This document shows, one piece after another, positions 14,629 to 23,073 of a stretch of 64,000 bases of DNA. Origin of the DNA: UBA8514 sp034933685 (lineage in GTDB: Bacteria > Bacillota > Clostridia > Lachnospirales > Anaerotignaceae); assembly GCA_034933685.1 (NCBI GenBank), contig JAYFNB010000033.1:1-64000 (forward strand), written 5' to 3'. The first letter of the stretch is position 1. The number at the start of each line of letters is the position of its first letter. The notes under the pieces are model-generated. The model was not told the DNA's origin. It did not search any database and saw only the letters and a program-made list of their open reading frames with translations. A program made the translations under genes and the position numbers.

Positions 14629-15807
14629 ATGAAAATAACAAAGGTAGAGGTATTTCATGTACATTCAAGAAAAAGTACAAACCAAAGACCAATTTTATTA
14701 AGAATTGATACAGATGAGGGAATTTATGGTATAGGTGAGGTAGGGTTGGCGTATGGCGCAGCAGGAAATGCAGGTGCGGCTATTATAAAGGATTTGGCAC
14801 AATACATACTAGGAAAAGACCCTTTTGATACTGAACGTATTTGGAATGATCTTTTTACAAAGACCTTCTGGGGTCAAGGAGGAGGAACAGTTATATTTTC
14901 GGGAATAAGTGGAATTGATATTGCTTTATGGGATATTAAAGCCAAAACTCTTGGAGTTCCTTTATATAAACTTCTTGGCGGAAAAGTTCGTGAGGATTTA
15001 AGAGTGTATGCATCGCAGATACAATTTTCCTGGAATGAACCTCAAAGAAGAATGTTATATAAGGAAGAAGATTATGCCGCTTCCGCACTTAAAGCGGTAA
15101 GTGAGGGTTACGATGCCGTTAAAGTGGATGTTCTTGCTGTTGATGAGAATGGTGTACACATTGAAAATGTACGAGGAGCACTGCCTTATTCTATTATAAA
15201 AATGGCTGCAGGCAGAATAAGAGCAATAAGAGATGAGGTTGGAGATGAGGTTGATATTATCGTTGAAAACCATGGGAATACGGATACGGCTGCGGCAATT
15301 GAATTTTCAAGGGCAATTGAAGAATATAGAATTATGTATTATGAAGAAATTAATACGCCCCTTAATGCAAGACTTACAAAGAAAGCCAAAGAAAAAATCA
15401 ATATCCCTATTGCAGGTGGTGAAAGAATTTACTCAAGATATGGCTATCTTCCTTTTTTGGAGGAACGTTCATTGGATTTGATTCAGCCCGATATTGGGAG
15501 CTGCGGAGGGGTTACAGAATTTAAAAAAATATGTGATGCTGCGTTTATACATGATATAGGCGTGCAAGCGCATGTTGCTGGAACGGGAATTGCCGAGTCT
15601 GTGGCGGTGCATGCAGAAGTATCGATACCTAATTTTATTATTCATGAACATCACCAAAAAACACTCCTTGATGAATATCGGGAACTTGTGACGGTAGATT
15701 TTCAACCTGTAAACGGAAGGTATAAACCTATTGAAGAACCAGGGATAGGTCAAGATATTACGAATAAGGTGTACGAAAACTCAGATAAATTTTCTGTAAG
15801 TTTATAA
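14629..15807 (+). CDS. Mandelate racemase/muconate lactonizing family enzyme (sugar-acid dehydratase-like)
   Basis: A 392-residue enolase-superfamily enzyme: capping domain (residues 1-125) with WDIKAKTLGVPLYKLLGG, then a barrel. Putative metal ligands are Glu213 in VENHGN, Glu239/240 in YYEE and Glu265 in GGER; His215 two residues after the first ligand and His315 in QAHVAGTG match the acid/base His of galactonate- or mannonate-dehydratase-like members. The usual Lys-x-Lys of strand two is Lys165-Val-Asp167 here. The family removes a proton next to a carboxylate, most often to dehydrate aldonic or uronic acids. It starts at ATG 14629 behind GGAGG and ends the ABC operon, so the imported compound is probably its substrate or precursor. 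Confidence 0.82.
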   Translation: MKITKVEVFHVHSRKSTNQRPILLRIDTDEGIYGIGEVGLAYGAAGNAGAAIIKDLAQYILGKDPFDTERIWNDLFTKTFWGQGGGTVIFSGISGIDIALWDIKAKTLGVPLYKLLGGKVREDLRVYASQIQFSWNEPQRRMLYKEEDYAASALKAVSEGYDAVKVDVLAVDENGVHIENVRGALPYSIIKMAAGRIRAIRDEVGDEVDIIVENHGNTDTAAAIEFSRAIEEYRIMYYEEINTPLNARLTKKAKEKINIPIAGGERIYSRYGYLPFLEERSLDLIQPDIGSCGGVTEFKKICDAAFIHDIGVQAHVAGTGIAESVAVHAEVSIPNFIIHEHHQKTLLDEYRELVTVDFQPVNGRYKPIEEPGIGQDITNKVYENSDKFSVSL

Positions 15808-15981
15808 ACAATAGTGATTTAGTTAGTGCGAGCAGAAAATTTGAATAATCCAAACCATTTATAAAAGGTAAAGAAGTAACATTTTGGTTAATTTTTCAGA
15901 ATGGGTGAAAGGGTTGTATGCTATTTACCTCTATTAACATTTCAAGTTAGTTTAAACAAAAGAACAAAATATTCGATAGTT

Positions 15982-16026
15982 AGAAAGGGCAGACTCTGTT
16001 TTTACAGTTTCTGTCCTTTCTTGTAA
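15982..16026 (+). terminator. Terminator of the DUF1847-ABC-enolase operon
   Basis: AGAAAGGGCAGA (15983 on) pairs with TCTGTCCTTTCT (to 16021) with one G-T pair, and inner CTG/CAG pairs; the right arm ends in TTTCTTG. It lies 175 bases after the enolase stop. The 15808-15980 stretch before it shows no ORF. Confidence 0.7.
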
Positions 16027-16053
16027 TGTAAAATGATTTTGAGTATGCAAAAT

Positions 16054-16183
16054 AAATCTCCATATGAAGAAAATTCATAAAACAATTGACTTTGTTAAAA
16101 TAATATTTTTGGTATTTTGTTTGATTTAGTAGAGATGATGAAAAAATCTCTTTATGGAAACAAAATTCTCCATTTGGATAAAA
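16054..16183 (+). promoter_or_regulatory. Three similar dyad boxes, candidate enhancer sites for the sigma-54 activator
   Basis: Three copies approach the palindrome TCTCCATATGGAGA, each flanked by AAA and AAAA: TCTCCATATGAAGA (centre 16063.5), TCTCTTTATGGAAA (centre 16153.5) and TCTCCATTTGGATA (centre 16173.5). The last two are 20 bp apart, close to two helix turns, and the set lies about 180-290 bp upstream of the -24 element. That is the usual place for binding sites of bacterial enhancer-binding proteins; the one encoded at 23074 is the obvious candidate. Confidence 0.6.
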
Positions 16184-16347
16184 TTTTAATTATTTTTTTA
16201 CAAAAACAGCATGTCAATATCAGATTTTTTAAGTTGATGTGAAATTATATTTAGTTTTTCAGCATAACTACCGCTTATATAATAAATAAAATCTATTTAG
16301 AATATAATTTAAATTATTTTTTTAACAAATATGCTTCTAACAAAAGT

Positions 16348-16364
16348 TTGGCATGGTAATTGCT
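16348..16364 (+). promoter_or_regulatory. Sigma-54 (-24/-12) promoter
   Basis: TTGGCATGGTAATTGCT: GG at 16350-16351 and GC at 16362-16363 with exactly ten bases between, matching TGGCAC-N5-TTGCW closely. The start of transcription would be near 16375, about 75 bases before the crotonase gene. With the AAA activator gene at the end of the same gene block, this gives strong support for RpoN control. Confidence 0.85.
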
Positions 16365-16449
16365 CTTATAAAGGGTATCCGGAAAAGTCACCAGAGGAAA
16401 TTGTGTTTTAAGTATGAGCACATAATATAGTTAGTAAAAGGAGGTAATT

Positions 16450-17256
16450 ATGAACAAGGGTTTGGTAAGATTAATGGAAATGTTAGAGAACATCAAAGTT
16501 GAATATAATGATGGAATTGCATTCCTCATTATGAATCGTCCCAAAGCTTTAAATGCACTAAATAATAAGACCTTAGATGAGTTAGAAAAAGTATTTGAGG
16601 TGTTTGAGGAAAGTGAAGAAATAAAGGGTATTATCATAACGGGTACAGGAAAATCTTTTGTAGCTGGTGCAGACATTGTTCAAATTCAGAACTATAAAAG
16701 CGAAGAAGGCAGAGATTATGCAGGATATGCTCAGGATGTATTTAATAAAATTGAATCAATTAAAAAACCTGTGATTGCCGCAATAAATGGATATGCATTA
16801 GGAGGTGGCTGTGAGCTAGCAATGTGTTGCGATTTAAGGATTGCATCTGAAAAGGCTGTCTTTGCACAGCCAGAGGTAAAGCTTGGTGTAATTCCTTGTT
16901 TTGGAGGAACGCAAAGACTTACAAGATTGGTTGGTGCAGGCAGAGCAAAAGATTTGATTTATACTGCGCGGCATATAAAACCTGATGAGGCACTATCGAT
17001 AGGACTTATAAATCGAATTGTATCTGAAGAAAATTTACTTGACGAGGCAAAAGCTTATATGGAAATGATTATTGATAATGCACCTATGGCAATAAAATAT
17101 GCCAAAATGGTCATCAACAAAGGCGTGGATCTTGATCTTAAAAATGCGCTAGAGCTTGAAAAAGATGCAGCAGGTCTAACTTTTGCAACTGAAGATAAGC
17201 AAGAAGGGATGAGCGCTTTTTTAGAAAAGAGAACGCCCAAATTTAGAAACAGATAA
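16450..17256 (+). CDS. Enoyl-CoA hydratase/isomerase (crotonase family)
   Basis: A 268-residue crotonase-fold enzyme. The first oxyanion-hole block is SFVAGADI, the second GYALGGGCELAMCCD; PEVKLGVIPCFGGTQRLTR carries the second catalytic Glu position. It adds water across, or isomerises, the double bond of an enoyl-CoA in the cytoplasm. It opens the sigma-54 operon with AAGGAGG before the ATG, and stands with a CoA-transferase, acyl-CoA dehydrogenase and Etf in the same gene set as caiD-caiB-caiA-fixAB of carnitine metabolism. The first ten or so residues are variable; ATG 16480 would be an alternative start. Confidence 0.88.
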   Translation: MNKGLVRLMEMLENIKVEYNDGIAFLIMNRPKALNALNNKTLDELEKVFEVFEESEEIKGIIITGTGKSFVAGADIVQIQNYKSEEGRDYAGYAQDVFNKIESIKKPVIAAINGYALGGGCELAMCCDLRIASEKAVFAQPEVKLGVIPCFGGTQRLTRLVGAGRAKDLIYTARHIKPDEALSIGLINRIVSEENLLDEAKAYMEMIIDNAPMAIKYAKMVINKGVDLDLKNALELEKDAAGLTFATEDKQEGMSAFLEKRTPKFRNR

Positions 17257-17303
17257 ATTATGATAGCCAAAAATCTTAGCAGTTTTATTAAGGAGGAAAG
17301 TAT

Positions 17304-18626
17304 ATGGCAATGAGTGAAGTAGTTAGTTTGTTTGGTATTATTGCAGGGTTAGGATTGTTAATGTATCTCATTATGCGTGGAGTAAATATTTTTGTTATTG
17401 CATTTATCAGTTCTGCTATTGTAGCAATAACAGGTGGAATTCCAATGTATGATGCCATGAAAACAAATTTTGTTGGTGGCTTTGTTGGTTTCTTTCAAGC
17501 AAATTATTTGATATTTTTAACTGGCGTTCTGATGGGGAAAATGATGGAGGTAACAAACGGAGCGAAAGCCATTGCTAAGCTTATTGTTAAAGCATTGGGA
17601 AAGGAAAAGGCGCTTATATCCATTCCATTGTCTTGTGCCATTCTTGCATATGGTGGAGTGAGCGTTTTTGTTTGCTCATTTGCAGTATTTCCAATTGCAC
17701 TTGAAGTTTTTAGAGAAGCTGATTTACCAAGAAGATTCATCCCGGCGGCACTTACCTTTGGATGCTCTACGTTTGCGATGGTAGCCCCTGGTGCACCTCA
17801 AATACATAATGCCATACCTTCAACAGCATTAGGTGTAACATATATGGCAGGTACAACTGTAGGTTTTCTTTCTTGTGGTGTTATGTTTTTAATGGGATCT
17901 GTTTTATTATTCCGCTTTGTAAAAAATGCAAAATTAAATGGTGAACATTTTGTTGCAAAAGATGTTGATGTTTTTCATGAAGATTTAAATTTACCAAATC
18001 CTATAATCGCATTTATTCCACTGATTACCACAATTATTTTAATTAATGCACCATTAAAAGATGGCAAACCCCTTGTTCAGCTAGAAACAGGCGTATTTAT
18101 AGGTGCAGTATTGGTATGGTTGCTTTTGAATAAATACCAAGATAACAAAAAATTATTGTTTAATGTTGGTGAAGGATGTAAAACAGCAATCGTATCCATT
18201 AGCAATACCTGTGCTGTGGTTGCTTTTGGCTCTGTAGTAAAGAATGCAATTGCTTTTAAAGTTGTAATTGATGCCATGGTAAATATTCCTGGCCCAGAGC
18301 TTTTGGGCGTTGCCGTTGGAACAACTGTCATTGCCGGTGTTTGTGGATCGGCTTCTGGGGCTCTGGGAATTGCTGCACCATTATTGGGACCTATCTATAT
18401 TGCTAAAGGTGTTGCAGCTGAAGCCATTTCAAGAACAATGTCAATTTCTTCGGCAGCATTGGACTCACTTCCACATAACGGTTACATTGTAACTGTTACA
18501 AATGGTCTATGCAATGAAACACACAAAGATGCATATAAGCCTATTTTCTGGCTCACTGTGGTAACGCCATTAGTTGGAACAGTTGTCTGTGTTATCTTAT
18601 TTACCCTGTTTCCAATGTGGCCATAA
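17304..18626 (+). CDS. GntP-family permease (gluconate/hydroxy acid:H+ symporter type)
   Basis: A 440-residue integral membrane protein with about 12 segments. Family marks are GVLMGKMMEVTNGAKAIA, AILAYGGVSVFVCSFAVFPIA and a late GSASGALGIAAPLLGP followed by SAALDSLPHNGYIV, typical of GntP/YgbN-like carriers for gluconate, 3-hydroxybutyrate and other hydroxy acids. AAGGAGGAAAG precedes the start; ATG at 17304 or 17310 are both possible. Lying between crotonase and the CoA-transferase, it probably imports the acid that the operon activates. Confidence 0.85.
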   Translation: MAMSEVVSLFGIIAGLGLLMYLIMRGVNIFVIAFISSAIVAITGGIPMYDAMKTNFVGGFVGFFQANYLIFLTGVLMGKMMEVTNGAKAIAKLIVKALGKEKALISIPLSCAILAYGGVSVFVCSFAVFPIALEVFREADLPRRFIPAALTFGCSTFAMVAPGAPQIHNAIPSTALGVTYMAGTTVGFLSCGVMFLMGSVLLFRFVKNAKLNGEHFVAKDVDVFHEDLNLPNPIIAFIPLITTIILINAPLKDGKPLVQLETGVFIGAVLVWLLLNKYQDNKKLLFNVGEGCKTAIVSISNTCAVVAFGSVVKNAIAFKVVIDAMVNIPGPELLGVAVGTTVIAGVCGSASGALGIAAPLLGPIYIAKGVAAEAISRTMSISSAALDSLPHNGYIVTVTNGLCNETHKDAYKPIFWLTVVTPLVGTVVCVILFTLFPMWP

Positions 18627-18666
18627 ATGAAAAACAGAAAATGACAAAATATAGGAGGAGAATTTT

Positions 18667-19881
18667 ATGTTACACAAACCTTTAGAAGGAGTAAAAGTAA
18701 TTGATTTAACTTATTTTGTTGCAGGACCGGGGACGGCAAAGATTCTAGCGGACTGGGGTGCTGATGTAATTAAAGTAGAACCAAGTTTTGGTGACCCAGG
18801 CAGAAAAACAGGAGCAACAATGATGATGCCGGTTGAAGACACTGTAAATCCATTTTATACAACCTATAATGCCAATAAGAGAGGACTATCTGTTAATTTG
18901 AAATCAGAACAAGGCGTTGAAATTATGAATAAGCTTCTTTCTGAAGCCAATGTATTTGTTTCAAGCTACAGAACAGGAGCGTTAAAAAGATTAGGACTTG
19001 ATTATGAATCTTTAAAAGAAAGGCATCCACACCTTATTTGGGCTCAAATTAATGGATTTGGAGATTATGGTCCGGCTAAAGATAATCCAGGTTTCGACAC
19101 TGTTGCTTTCTGGGCAAGAAGTGGAACTATGATTGATATTGCAGAAAAGGAAACTTCTCCTATTAATCCACCTATTGGGTTCGGAGATGCCACCACTTCT
19201 TGCAGTTTAGCTGGAGGTATATGTGCAGCATTATATAATCAGGCTAAAACAGGAAAAGGAGAAAAGGTAATGGTTTCTCTTTTTGGGCAGGCCATTTGGA
19301 ATGCAAGTTCATTAATTGCGTCTACACAGTATGGAGATGAATATCCAAAAACAAGAAAAAATGCAATTTCGCCTGTTATAAATTCCTATAAATGCAAAGA
19401 TGGCAAGTGGATATTTTTAAGTATTTTGGAGTATGATCGATATTTTAATTCACTTTGTAAGGTTTTGGGAAGAGAAGATCTAATAGATGATGAACGCTTT
19501 AGCAGTGGAGCTGCTGGCAAAAAAAATGCACCTGCGTTAATTGAAGAAATTGATAAAGAGTTTATTAAACATACACAGGAGGAAATGGTGCAATTACTCA
19601 CCTTGGAAGATATTGCTCATGAGAAAATACAACATTATTCCGAAATAATTACAGATGCCCAGGCTTTGGAAAACAACTATGTTGTTGAAGATATTAACAG
19701 AGATGGGTCTAAAACACTTTATGCTATGACACCAATTAAATTTGGAAATATAGAAGTTAATTTAAGCCGAACCTCTCCTCTTATTGGTGAGCATTCAAAG
19801 GAAATCATGAAAGAGATTGGGTATTCGGAGAATGAAATTGAAGAATTTATTCAAGAAGGCGTTATTGTAGTGAATGAATAA
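18667..19881 (+). CDS. Type III (CaiB/BaiF family) CoA-transferase
   Basis: A 404-residue enzyme. The N-terminus LEGVKVIDLTYFVAGPGTAK with LADWGADVIKVEP is the CoA-binding part; the catalytic Asp144 is in NPGFDTVAFWARSG. The start strongly resembles 2-hydroxyacyl CoA-transferases of amino acid fermenters (FldA/HadA type), but no 2-hydroxyacyl-CoA dehydratase genes follow. It would move CoA from an acyl-CoA product to the imported acid, so that the pathway needs no ATP. The AGGAGGAG ribosome site and short gaps place it in the sigma-54 operon. Confidence 0.88.
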   Translation: MLHKPLEGVKVIDLTYFVAGPGTAKILADWGADVIKVEPSFGDPGRKTGATMMMPVEDTVNPFYTTYNANKRGLSVNLKSEQGVEIMNKLLSEANVFVSSYRTGALKRLGLDYESLKERHPHLIWAQINGFGDYGPAKDNPGFDTVAFWARSGTMIDIAEKETSPINPPIGFGDATTSCSLAGGICAALYNQAKTGKGEKVMVSLFGQAIWNASSLIASTQYGDEYPKTRKNAISPVINSYKCKDGKWIFLSILEYDRYFNSLCKVLGREDLIDDERFSSGAAGKKNAPALIEEIDKEFIKHTQEEMVQLLTLEDIAHEKIQHYSEIITDAQALENNYVVEDINRDGSKTLYAMTPIKFGNIEVNLSRTSPLIGEHSKEIMKEIGYSENEIEEFIQEGVIVVNE

Positions 19882-19906
19882 CAAAAAATTTTAGGAGGAT
19901 AAAAAT

Positions 19907-21049
19907 ATGGATTTTAAATTTTCCGATGCACAAAACATGCTGCAGAAAGTGGCAAAGGAATTTGCAGAAACAGAAATTGCACCTATTGCGGCGGAAGTAG
20001 ACCAAATGGGATACTTTCCGATAGAAAGTTTTAAAAAGATGGTGAAGATTGGATTCACAGGAATAGGAACACCTGTTGAGTACGGTGGCAGTGGTGGAAG
20101 TGATATAGACAAAGCCATTGTAGTAACAGAAATTGCTAAAAAATGTGCTTCTACTGCGGCAACACTATCGATACATACTATTTTTGCTGAAGTAGTTAAA
20201 AATTTTGGAAATGAAAAGCAAAAAGAAAAATATCTGCCTAAAGTTACCAGTGGAGGCTGTTTAGGTGCATTCGCTCTTACAGAGCCCAACGCCGGAAGTG
20301 ATGCGGCCAGTGCAAAAACAACAGCAATTTTGGATGAGGAAACAGGTGAATATGTGCTTAATGGAACAAAATGCTTTATTTCTGGCGGTGGTCAAGCAGA
20401 ATATTTGGCGATTTTTGCCCTTACGCAACCTTCAAAAGGATTAAAAGGAATGTCATGCATTATAGTTGAAAAAGGTACACCAGGTTTTTCCATTGGGAAA
20501 ATAGAGGAGAAAATGGGAATTCATGGTTCTCAGACGGCAGAGCTTATTTTTGATAACTGCAGAGTTCCTAAAGAAAATCTTTTGGGAGCAGAGGGAAAAG
20601 GGTTTAAAATTGCCATGTCGGCTTTAGACGGAGCAAGAATTGGTGTTGCAGCACAAGCGTTAGGTATTGCAGAAGGTGCATTAGAAGAAACGATTAAATA
20701 TGTGCATGAAAGGGTTCAATTTGGAAAACCAATTGGACAGCTTCAGGGGATACAGTGGTATATTGCAGATATGGCAACAAAAACTGAATGTGCCAAATGG
20801 ATGATGTTTAGAGCCGCTTGGTTGAAAAAAGCAGGTCTTCCACATACCAAAGAAGCTGCAATGGCAAAATTAAATGCCTCTGAAAATGCAAGATTTGTTA
20901 CGAACCTTGCACTGCAAATTCATGGAGGATATGGCTATATGAAAGATTATCCGTTGGAAAGAATGTATCGAGATGCGAAAATAACTGAAATATACGAAGG
21001 TACATCGGAAATTCATAAGGTTGTTATTTCCAGGGCTGTAATTGGATAG
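19907..21049 (+). CDS. Acyl-CoA dehydrogenase (enoyl-CoA reductase role likely)
   Basis: A 380-residue flavoprotein. FAD- and substrate-binding marks are GAFALTEPNAGSDAA, the FISGGGQAEYLAIFA strand, and the C-terminal LQIHGGYGYMKDYPLERMYRDAK followed by IYEGTSEIHKVV, whose Glu is the catalytic base. It ends just 10 bases before etfB, so its electrons pass through EtfBA. In anaerobes such pairs often run as enoyl-CoA reductases (as CaiA, or acryloyl/crotonyl-CoA reductases) rather than in beta-oxidation; the direction is an inference from the operon. Confidence 0.92.
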   Translation: MDFKFSDAQNMLQKVAKEFAETEIAPIAAEVDQMGYFPIESFKKMVKIGFTGIGTPVEYGGSGGSDIDKAIVVTEIAKKCASTAATLSIHTIFAEVVKNFGNEKQKEKYLPKVTSGGCLGAFALTEPNAGSDAASAKTTAILDEETGEYVLNGTKCFISGGGQAEYLAIFALTQPSKGLKGMSCIIVEKGTPGFSIGKIEEKMGIHGSQTAELIFDNCRVPKENLLGAEGKGFKIAMSALDGARIGVAAQALGIAEGALEETIKYVHERVQFGKPIGQLQGIQWYIADMATKTECAKWMMFRAAWLKKAGLPHTKEAAMAKLNASENARFVTNLALQIHGGYGYMKDYPLERMYRDAKITEIYEGTSEIHKVVISRAVIG

Positions 21050-21059
21050 GAGGAGAAAA

Positions 21060-21851
21060 ATGAATATTGTAGTTTGCGTTAAGCAAGTACCAAATACAAA
21101 TGAAGTTAAAATTAATCAAGAAACAGGAACTTTAATAAGGGACGGAGTTCCAAGTATTATAAATCCAGATGACAGAAACGCCATAGAAGAAGCTCTGGCT
21201 TTGAAGGATGAGCACGGTGGGAAAGTTACTGTTATCAGCATGGGACCACATCAAGCAAAAGAAGCATTAAAAGAAGCGCTGGCTATGGGTGCGGATGAGG
21301 CGGTTCTAGTTACCGACCGTGCTTTTGGCGGTTCAGATACATGGGCCACTGCAACCATTTTAGCCGCAGCAATTGAAAAAATTGGAACATACGATTTAGT
21401 ATTCTGTGGCAGACAGGCAATCGATGGAGATACAGCACAGGTTGGCCCGGAAATTGCTGAATTTCTTAATCTTCCCCAAATTACATATTGCAAGAACATA
21501 AAAGTAGACGGCGAAAAGCTCATTGTAAATCGCTTTACGGAAACAGGAGATTATGTATTAGAAGTAAAACTGCCCGTACTTTTAACTGCAATTAAGGAGT
21601 TAAATAAGCCAAGATATCCTTCTGCTAAAGGTATCTTCCAAATATACGATGGTGAAGATGTTGTTAAAGTATATACGTTGGAGGATTTAGACGTAGACGA
21701 AACTCAGATTGGATTAAAAGGTTCACCCACAAATGTATATAAGTCCTTTGTTCCAGTTCGTTCAAAGAACAGCGAAATAATCGAAGGTTTTGATAACAAA
21801 GAAAAAGCGGCAATTCTTGTAGAAAAGCTTTGCGATTTGAAACTTATATAA
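21060..21851 (+). CDS. etfB: Electron transfer flavoprotein subunit beta
   Basis: A 263-residue EtfB/FixA. Start MNIVVCVKQVPNT, then VISMGPHQAKEALKEALAMG, and the AMP/FAD-binding loop CGRQAIDGDTAQVGPE are characteristic. ATG 21060 follows AGGAGGAG; a longer frame from 21042 overlaps the dehydrogenase. It forms a dimer with the next gene product and carries electrons for the acyl-CoA dehydrogenase. Whether this Etf bifurcates electrons cannot be judged without an alignment. Confidence 0.93.
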   Translation: MNIVVCVKQVPNTNEVKINQETGTLIRDGVPSIINPDDRNAIEEALALKDEHGGKVTVISMGPHQAKEALKEALAMGADEAVLVTDRAFGGSDTWATATILAAAIEKIGTYDLVFCGRQAIDGDTAQVGPEIAEFLNLPQITYCKNIKVDGEKLIVNRFTETGDYVLEVKLPVLLTAIKELNKPRYPSAKGIFQIYDGEDVVKVYTLEDLDVDETQIGLKGSPTNVYKSFVPVRSKNSEIIEGFDNKEKAAILVEKLCDLKLI

Positions 21852-21868
21852 TTAGGAGGGTAGATATA

Positions 21869-22909
21869 ATGAAGCGAGCAAAGGTAAATCAAAATGCTAA
21901 TTTATCAGATTATAATGATGTTTGGGTTATTGGTGAACAAAGAGAGGGAAAAATTCATCCTGTAACTGTGGAACTAATTGGAGAAGGAAAAAAATTAGCA
22001 GATAAAATTAAAAAGAAGGTAGTTGCGGTAGTTGCTGGATATGATATAGAGGATGAAGTGAAAAAATTACTTCACTATGGTGTAGATAAAATAATTTACA
22101 TAAAACACCCTTTATTGAAGGATTTTTCAACAGACGGCTATTCAATTGCAACTTCTCAGCTAATTCTTGAAAGAAAGCCAGAAATAGTTCTTGTTGGGGC
22201 AACATCTATTGGAAGAGATATAGGGCCTAGGGTTGCGGCACAAATTGGCACGGGTTTGGTTGCGGACTGTACATCATTGGACATTGATCCGGAGGATGGG
22301 AAAATATTGCAAACTCGTCCTGCTTTTGGAGGGAATTTAATGGCTACCATTATTTGTCCTAAAAACCGCCCTCAGATGTCTACAGTTCGCCCTGGTGTAA
22401 TGGAGAAAGCGCCTTACACTAACGAAGAAGCAGGAGAAGTAGAAGTGTTTGAACCAAACATTAAGGAAGAAGATATAAGAGTTAAACTGGTCGATAAGAT
22501 TTCAGCAGATAAAAAGGCCGTTAATTTAATTGATGCAAAAATAATTGTATCCGGTGGGCGCGGTTTAAAAGAGGCGGGAGGATTTGAAACCATAAAGAAG
22601 TTGGCAGATAAGCTTGGAGCAGAAGTAGGTTCTTCAAGAGCAGCAGTGGATTCTGGGTGGATTGACCATGTTCATCAAGTTGGGCAGACTGGAACTACTG
22701 TAAGACCAGATGTATATATAGCCTGCGGTATTTCAGGTGCAATTCAGCATCTGGCAGGAATGAGTGAATCAAAATATATTATTGCCATCAATAAAGATCC
22801 CGATGCCCCAATTTTTAAAGTATGCAACTATGGCATTGTCGGAGATTTATATGATGTGATACCTGCTATGATTGAAGCAATTGATAAAAAGATGGAATTT
22901 AATTTCTAA
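21869..22909 (+). CDS. etfA: Electron transfer flavoprotein subunit alpha
   Basis: A 346-residue EtfA/FixB. The N-terminal domain is variable; the C-terminal FAD domain has VSGGRGLKEAGGF, the GSSRAAVDSGWIDHVHQVGQTGTTVRP block and ISGAIQHLAGMSESKYIIAIN (quoted in parts). ATG 21869 is chosen because AGGAGGG lies just before it. It is the last gene of the sigma-54 operon and is followed at once by a terminator, so the activator gene downstream has its own transcript. Confidence 0.93.
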   Translation: MKRAKVNQNANLSDYNDVWVIGEQREGKIHPVTVELIGEGKKLADKIKKKVVAVVAGYDIEDEVKKLLHYGVDKIIYIKHPLLKDFSTDGYSIATSQLILERKPEIVLVGATSIGRDIGPRVAAQIGTGLVADCTSLDIDPEDGKILQTRPAFGGNLMATIICPKNRPQMSTVRPGVMEKAPYTNEEAGEVEVFEPNIKEEDIRVKLVDKISADKKAVNLIDAKIIVSGGRGLKEAGGFETIKKLADKLGAEVGSSRAAVDSGWIDHVHQVGQTGTTVRPDVYIACGISGAIQHLAGMSESKYIIAINKDPDAPIFKVCNYGIVGDLYDVIPAMIEAIDKKMEFNF

Positions 22910-22917
22910 TAATGTAA

Positions 22918-22957
22918 TTTTAGGGTCGATTTTTATAATAAATCGGCCCTAAAATTT
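22918..22957 (+). terminator. Terminator after etfA
   Basis: TTTTAGGGTCGATTT pairs with AAATCGGCCCTAAAA (one G-T pair) around a short AT loop, with TTTTG on the far side. The T/A-rich flanks make it work in either direction. Confidence 0.85.
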
Positions 22958-23073
22958 TGTGGTTAATTTTTATGATTGAATTGAAAGAAGTGGAAAAATG
23001 CTTGTAGATATGCCTTTTTTCTTATATGATATATTTAAACCATAAAATAACTGACTAAATTAGGAGGGTAATC

